From Consotaella salsifontis (lineage in GTDB: Bacteria; Pseudomonadota; Alphaproteobacteria; Rhizobiales; Rhizobiaceae), in assembly GCF_900167365.1 (NCBI RefSeq), contig NZ_FUXL01000024.1, forward strand, positions 1 through 34,011: a stretch of 34,011 nucleotides of DNA, given 5' to 3'. Positions 32,050-34,011 of the stretch are shown here, one piece after another; the stretch's first letter is position 1, and each line of letters begins with the position of its first letter. Under the pieces are notes generated by a model. It had not been told where the DNA came from and searched no databases. It saw nothing but the letters and a program-made list of their open reading frames with translations. A program made the position numbers and the translations under genes.

Positions 32050-32071
32050 GACTGGAAAAGGGCTCCGGCCG

Positions 32072-32086
32072 GCCGCCAATGGCGGC
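32072..32086 (+). terminator. Weak hairpin after yhbP
   Basis: GCCGCC-AAT-GGCGGC, a six-pair perfect stem 23 bases after the yhbP stop. There is no T-run, so intrinsic termination is doubtful. Confidence 0.2.
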
Positions 32087-32185
32087 TCCGCTGTCGATGC
32101 AGGCGCCGGTCGCCATGTCCGTCCGCCGGTTAGGCAAGGTCCCATGGCGTTGTCACCACGGGCACGAGTTGCGGTTTTTGTCGCA

Positions 32186-32214
32186 TCGACGTCTCAGGTC
32201 GCTCGCAATACACT
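32186..32214 (+). promoter_or_regulatory. Possible lysR promoter
   Basis: TCGACG (32186-32191) and TACACT (32209-32214) are 17 bases apart, each four of six to consensus. The rest of the 292-base gap (32050-32341) shows no gene. Confidence 0.35.
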
Positions 32215-32341
32215 AGAATCGGAGTGGCTGCCCAAACGTACGCTGGCCAATGCTCTCATCCGCGTTCTTGAGAGGAGGCCCGGGTCCGAGCTTCATACTC
32301 GGAAAAGGCGCACGCAGTGGCGCAACCGGGCGAGCGCAACC

Positions 32342-33289
32342 ATGGATCTGAAACGGCTGAAATATTTCTGCGCGATTGTCGACCACGGGCAGATCAGCAA
32401 GGCTGCGCAGTCCCTGAACATGGCACAGCCACCGCTGAGTTTACGGCTGAAGGAGTTGGAGGAAGAGCTTGGCGTGACGCTGATCGAGCGCGGCGGCGGG
32501 CAATGGAGGGTGACGGAAGCCGGCCGACACCTCTACGAAAAGGCAAAAGCGATACTGACAGAATGGGACGACCTCTGCGAAGACGTGAAGGGGTGTGGTG
32601 GAAGCCCGTGCACCATCGTCATCGGTGTCTCCTCGACCTGTGCGGCCTTTCTGCCCCAGCCGCTACAGAAGCTGCATCGAATTCATCCGCAGATTAAGGT
32701 CCGTGTGCTGCGCGAGGACAGCAGCAATCTCGAGGCCATGCTCCGCCAACAGGTCGTCGACGTGGCCATCATGCAGCCGCCCGAGAACGAAGCGAAGCTG
32801 ATTCTTGAGAATCTGCCCCCCAGCCGAAGCGTGGCGGTTGTGCCGAATCGATTGATCGAGGCGCAATGGCCGTCTGCCTTGAAGCTGAATCACATTGCCT
32901 CTCACCCGCTCCTGCTGCTGCGGCGGTCGTCTGGTCTTGGCTCCTACGACAGGATCATTCGCCTAGCCTGGCAGCGGGGTCTGCATCTTGAGATCTGCAT
33001 GGAGTGCCCGGACGTTCAGACCTTGTGCGAGGCGTGGATCTCGATGGGCAATGCCATCGCCATCCTACCCGAATGTCAATGCAATGTGGAAGGATCAGCG
33101 CCCGACGGTCGGTTCATCCCGCTGGACGAGCCAAATCTTCGGTTCGAGCCGACGCTGGTTAGACTGAAAGGACGACAGCTCAACCGCGAGACCCTTCAGT
33201 TCATGGAGCTTGTCCTCAACAATGCGGCATCGGTCCAGCCGCCGATTCCCGTCGCCTCGACCACCAACTGTGTGGAACCGGTGCGATAG
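32342..33289 (+). CDS. LysR-type regulator, BenM/CatM-like
   Basis: A 315-residue LysR protein. The helix-turn-helix is at residues 1-60; ISKAAQSLNMAQPPLSLRL is nearly the BenM/CatM sequence around the recognition helix. The effector domain begins near residue 95. The start at 32342 gives the usual MDLKRLKYF N-terminus; a longer frame from 32144 is rejected. The gene runs in the same direction as the ubiD operon and lies behind it, not divergent as usual, yet its predicted operator (ATAC-N7-GTAT) occurs upstream of ubiD. Ligands of relatives are muconate and benzoate, so an aromatic acid or its product is the probable inducer. Confidence 0.9.
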   Translation: MDLKRLKYFCAIVDHGQISKAAQSLNMAQPPLSLRLKELEEELGVTLIERGGGQWRVTEAGRHLYEKAKAILTEWDDLCEDVKGCGGSPCTIVIGVSSTCAAFLPQPLQKLHRIHPQIKVRVLREDSSNLEAMLRQQVVDVAIMQPPENEAKLILENLPPSRSVAVVPNRLIEAQWPSALKLNHIASHPLLLLRRSSGLGSYDRIIRLAWQRGLHLEICMECPDVQTLCEAWISMGNAIAILPECQCNVEGSAPDGRFIPLDEPNLRFEPTLVRLKGRQLNRETLQFMELVLNNAASVQPPIPVASTTNCVEPVR

Positions 33290-33323
33290 ACCATTCAAAG
33301 CGAAGCGGGCAGGCCCTGAAAGC

Positions 33324-33658
33324 ATGAGCAGCAAGACAGCAGACAGCGCCCTCGCCCTGAACCCGACACTCGAGTCGCATCGGGCGGAGATGGGATTCGA
33401 GCGCCTCCGCTTCGAGCACTTCGCCCTGCCTGAACTCGACATGGATGAGATCGACCTCGGCACCACCTTCCTGGGCCGGTCCGTCCAGGCGCCGCTACTG
33501 ATCTCCTCGCTCACCGGCGGGATTGAACAGGCGGCCGTGATCAACACCAACCTGGCAGCGGCCGCTCGGCGGCTTGGAGTGGCGCTCGCCGCTGGATCGC
33601 CACGCAACGCCATTGAGGGGCGCGGTCTGCCGGGCTCGATCGGTCGCTGCGGGCATTA
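33324..33658 (+). pseudogene. fni: Type-2 isopentenyl diphosphate isomerase, 5' fragment cut by IS630
   Basis: The first ~95 codons match the FMN-dependent isopentenyl diphosphate isomerase: FERLRFEHFALPELDMDEID, TTFLGRSVQAPLLISSLTGG and a GSPRNAIE segment where the family has GSQR. After RGLPG the expected continuation, LDRSLRAL, appears in another reading frame (GGG CTC GAT CGG TCG CTG CGG GCA TTA), so a one-base frameshift seems to lie near 33630. The frame in use then runs to a stop formed where the gene meets the insertion sequence (TAG at 33657-33659). The enzyme interconverts IPP and DMAPP. The remainder would be beyond the window. It follows lysR by 34 bases. Confidence 0.85.
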
Positions 33659-34011
33659 GAGCGGGATGAGATTAGGATCGTCCATATCCTGAGTTGACGA
33701 GGTAGTTGCTGCATTCGTCGGCGGAGATGGTGGAGAGGATCTGGCCGATGGCGGAGCAGACGGCGTCTCTGGTGCGCTGGCCGGCTTTGCGCAGCAGGTG
33801 CTTCAGCTTGGCGAAGAGCTGCTCGATGGGATTGAGGTCGGGGGAGTATTTGGGCAGGAACAAGAGCTTGGCGCCGGCGGCGCGGATCGCCCGGCGCACC
33901 GCCTTGCCCTTGTGGCTGCCGAGATTGTCCATGATGACGATATCGCCGGGCTTCAGCGTCGGCACCAGCACCTGCTCGACGTAGAGCCGGAAGCGCTCGC
34001 CGTTGACCGGT
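33659..34011 (-). mobile_element. IS630-family insertion sequence (one end and part of the transposase)
   Basis: The element begins next to a TA dinucleotide (33657-33658), the target used by IS630 elements. The terminal sequence starts GAGCGGGATGAGATTAGGAT and the transposase reads leftward out of the window's right edge. The other end is not in the window. It interrupts fni. Confidence 0.85.
33672..34011 (-). CDS. IS630 transposase, C-terminal DDE part (5' end outside window)
   Basis: 113 codons are visible, read from the window's right edge to the TAA at 33674-33672. [17 protein letters not shown] leads into [13 protein letters not shown] (second catalytic aspartate) and [20 protein letters not shown] (the catalytic glutamate), the standard IS630 arrangement. 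The ending [12 protein letters not shown] is typical. Nothing in the visible part is broken, so the element may be active. The N-terminal helix-turn-helix portion is outside the window. Confidence 0.92.
   Translation of the reverse strand, partial: PVNGERFRLYVEQVLVPTLKPGDIVIMDNLGSHKGKAVRRAIRAAGAKLLFLPKYSPDLNPIEQLFAKLKHLLRKAGQRTRDAVCSAIGQILSTISADECSNYLVNSGYGRS

Noticed and set aside
32072-32086. Intrinsic terminator after yhbP
   Set aside because: The six-pair stem is not followed by a T-run; listed only as a weak hairpin.
1-34011. CRISPR arrays, tRNA or rRNA genes, phage genes, toxin-antitoxin pairs
   Set aside because: None was seen: no spaced direct repeats, no cloverleaf-like runs noticed by eye, and no recognisable proteins of those kinds. 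A tRNA scan would be needed to exclude a tRNA fully.

Overview
The window reads as a high-GC alphaproteobacterial chromosome or megaplasmid segment, most likely Hyphomicrobiales (rhizobia and relatives). This is inferred from base composition, the dense strong-SD operons, the mix of tripartite tricarboxylate (TTT), TRAP and IclR/LysR-controlled catabolic genes, and the FMN-riboswitch/ribN pairing known from rhizobia. No rRNA, tRNA or CRISPR array was seen. Genes at 1-10269 run on the minus strand and genes at 10357-33659 on the plus strand.

Region 1 (10269 down to 1, minus) is one long organic-acid operon. It starts from a good sigma70 promoter (TTGACG-N17-TTTAAT, 10337-10309) and contains a carboxymuconolactone-decarboxylase-like protein, an adenylosuccinate-lyase/PcaB-type lyase, a complete TctC-TctB-TctA transporter, a mercaptopyruvate-type sulfurtransferase, an MmgE/PrpD protein, an FAD-linked D-2-hydroxyacid dehydrogenase, a persulfide-dioxygenase-like metallo-beta-lactamase-fold enzyme and, after a short gap, ETF:ubiquinone oxidoreductase (cut by the window edge). 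Four of the genes are chained by ATGA overlaps. A divergent IclR regulator (10357-11058) probably controls it.

Region 2 (11522-26608, plus) is a second acid-catabolic region: an HpaI-type aldolase, a DUF6282 metal-dependent hydrolase, a TRAP transporter (DctP with a twin-arginine signal, DctQ, DctM), a BKACE beta-keto acid cleavage enzyme, a flavodoxin-fold oxidoreductase, a second IclR regulator, a bicupin, an SDR, an iron-type alcohol dehydrogenase, a succinate-semialdehyde-type aldehyde dehydrogenase and atoD-atoA-atoB homologues. A plausible flow is TRAP uptake, oxidation to a beta-keto acid, BKACE cleavage with acetyl-CoA to acetoacetate plus an acyl-CoA, then AtoDA and thiolase to acetyl-CoA. 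Five 17-bp imperfect dyads of the form GTTYC-N7-GAAAC lie upstream of five transcription units in regions 1 and 2.

Region 3 (26620-34011) is bordered by insertion-sequence material: an IS481-family transposase remnant on the left and an IS630-family element on the right. Between them lie an FMN riboswitch plus ribN (riboflavin importer), a UbiD decarboxylase, its partner UbiX flavin prenyltransferase, a DUF554 membrane protein, a YhbP-like split-barrel protein, a BenM/CatM-like LysR regulator and a type-2 isopentenyl diphosphate isomerase (fni) broken by the IS630 insertion. Read together, these supply FMN and the prenyl donor, make prenylated FMN and use it. Two BenM/CatM-type operators (ATAC-N7-GTAT and ATAT-N7-GTAT, centres 21 bp apart) lie in the AT-rich region upstream of ubiD. 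This cofactor-centred layout is the most interesting system in the window.
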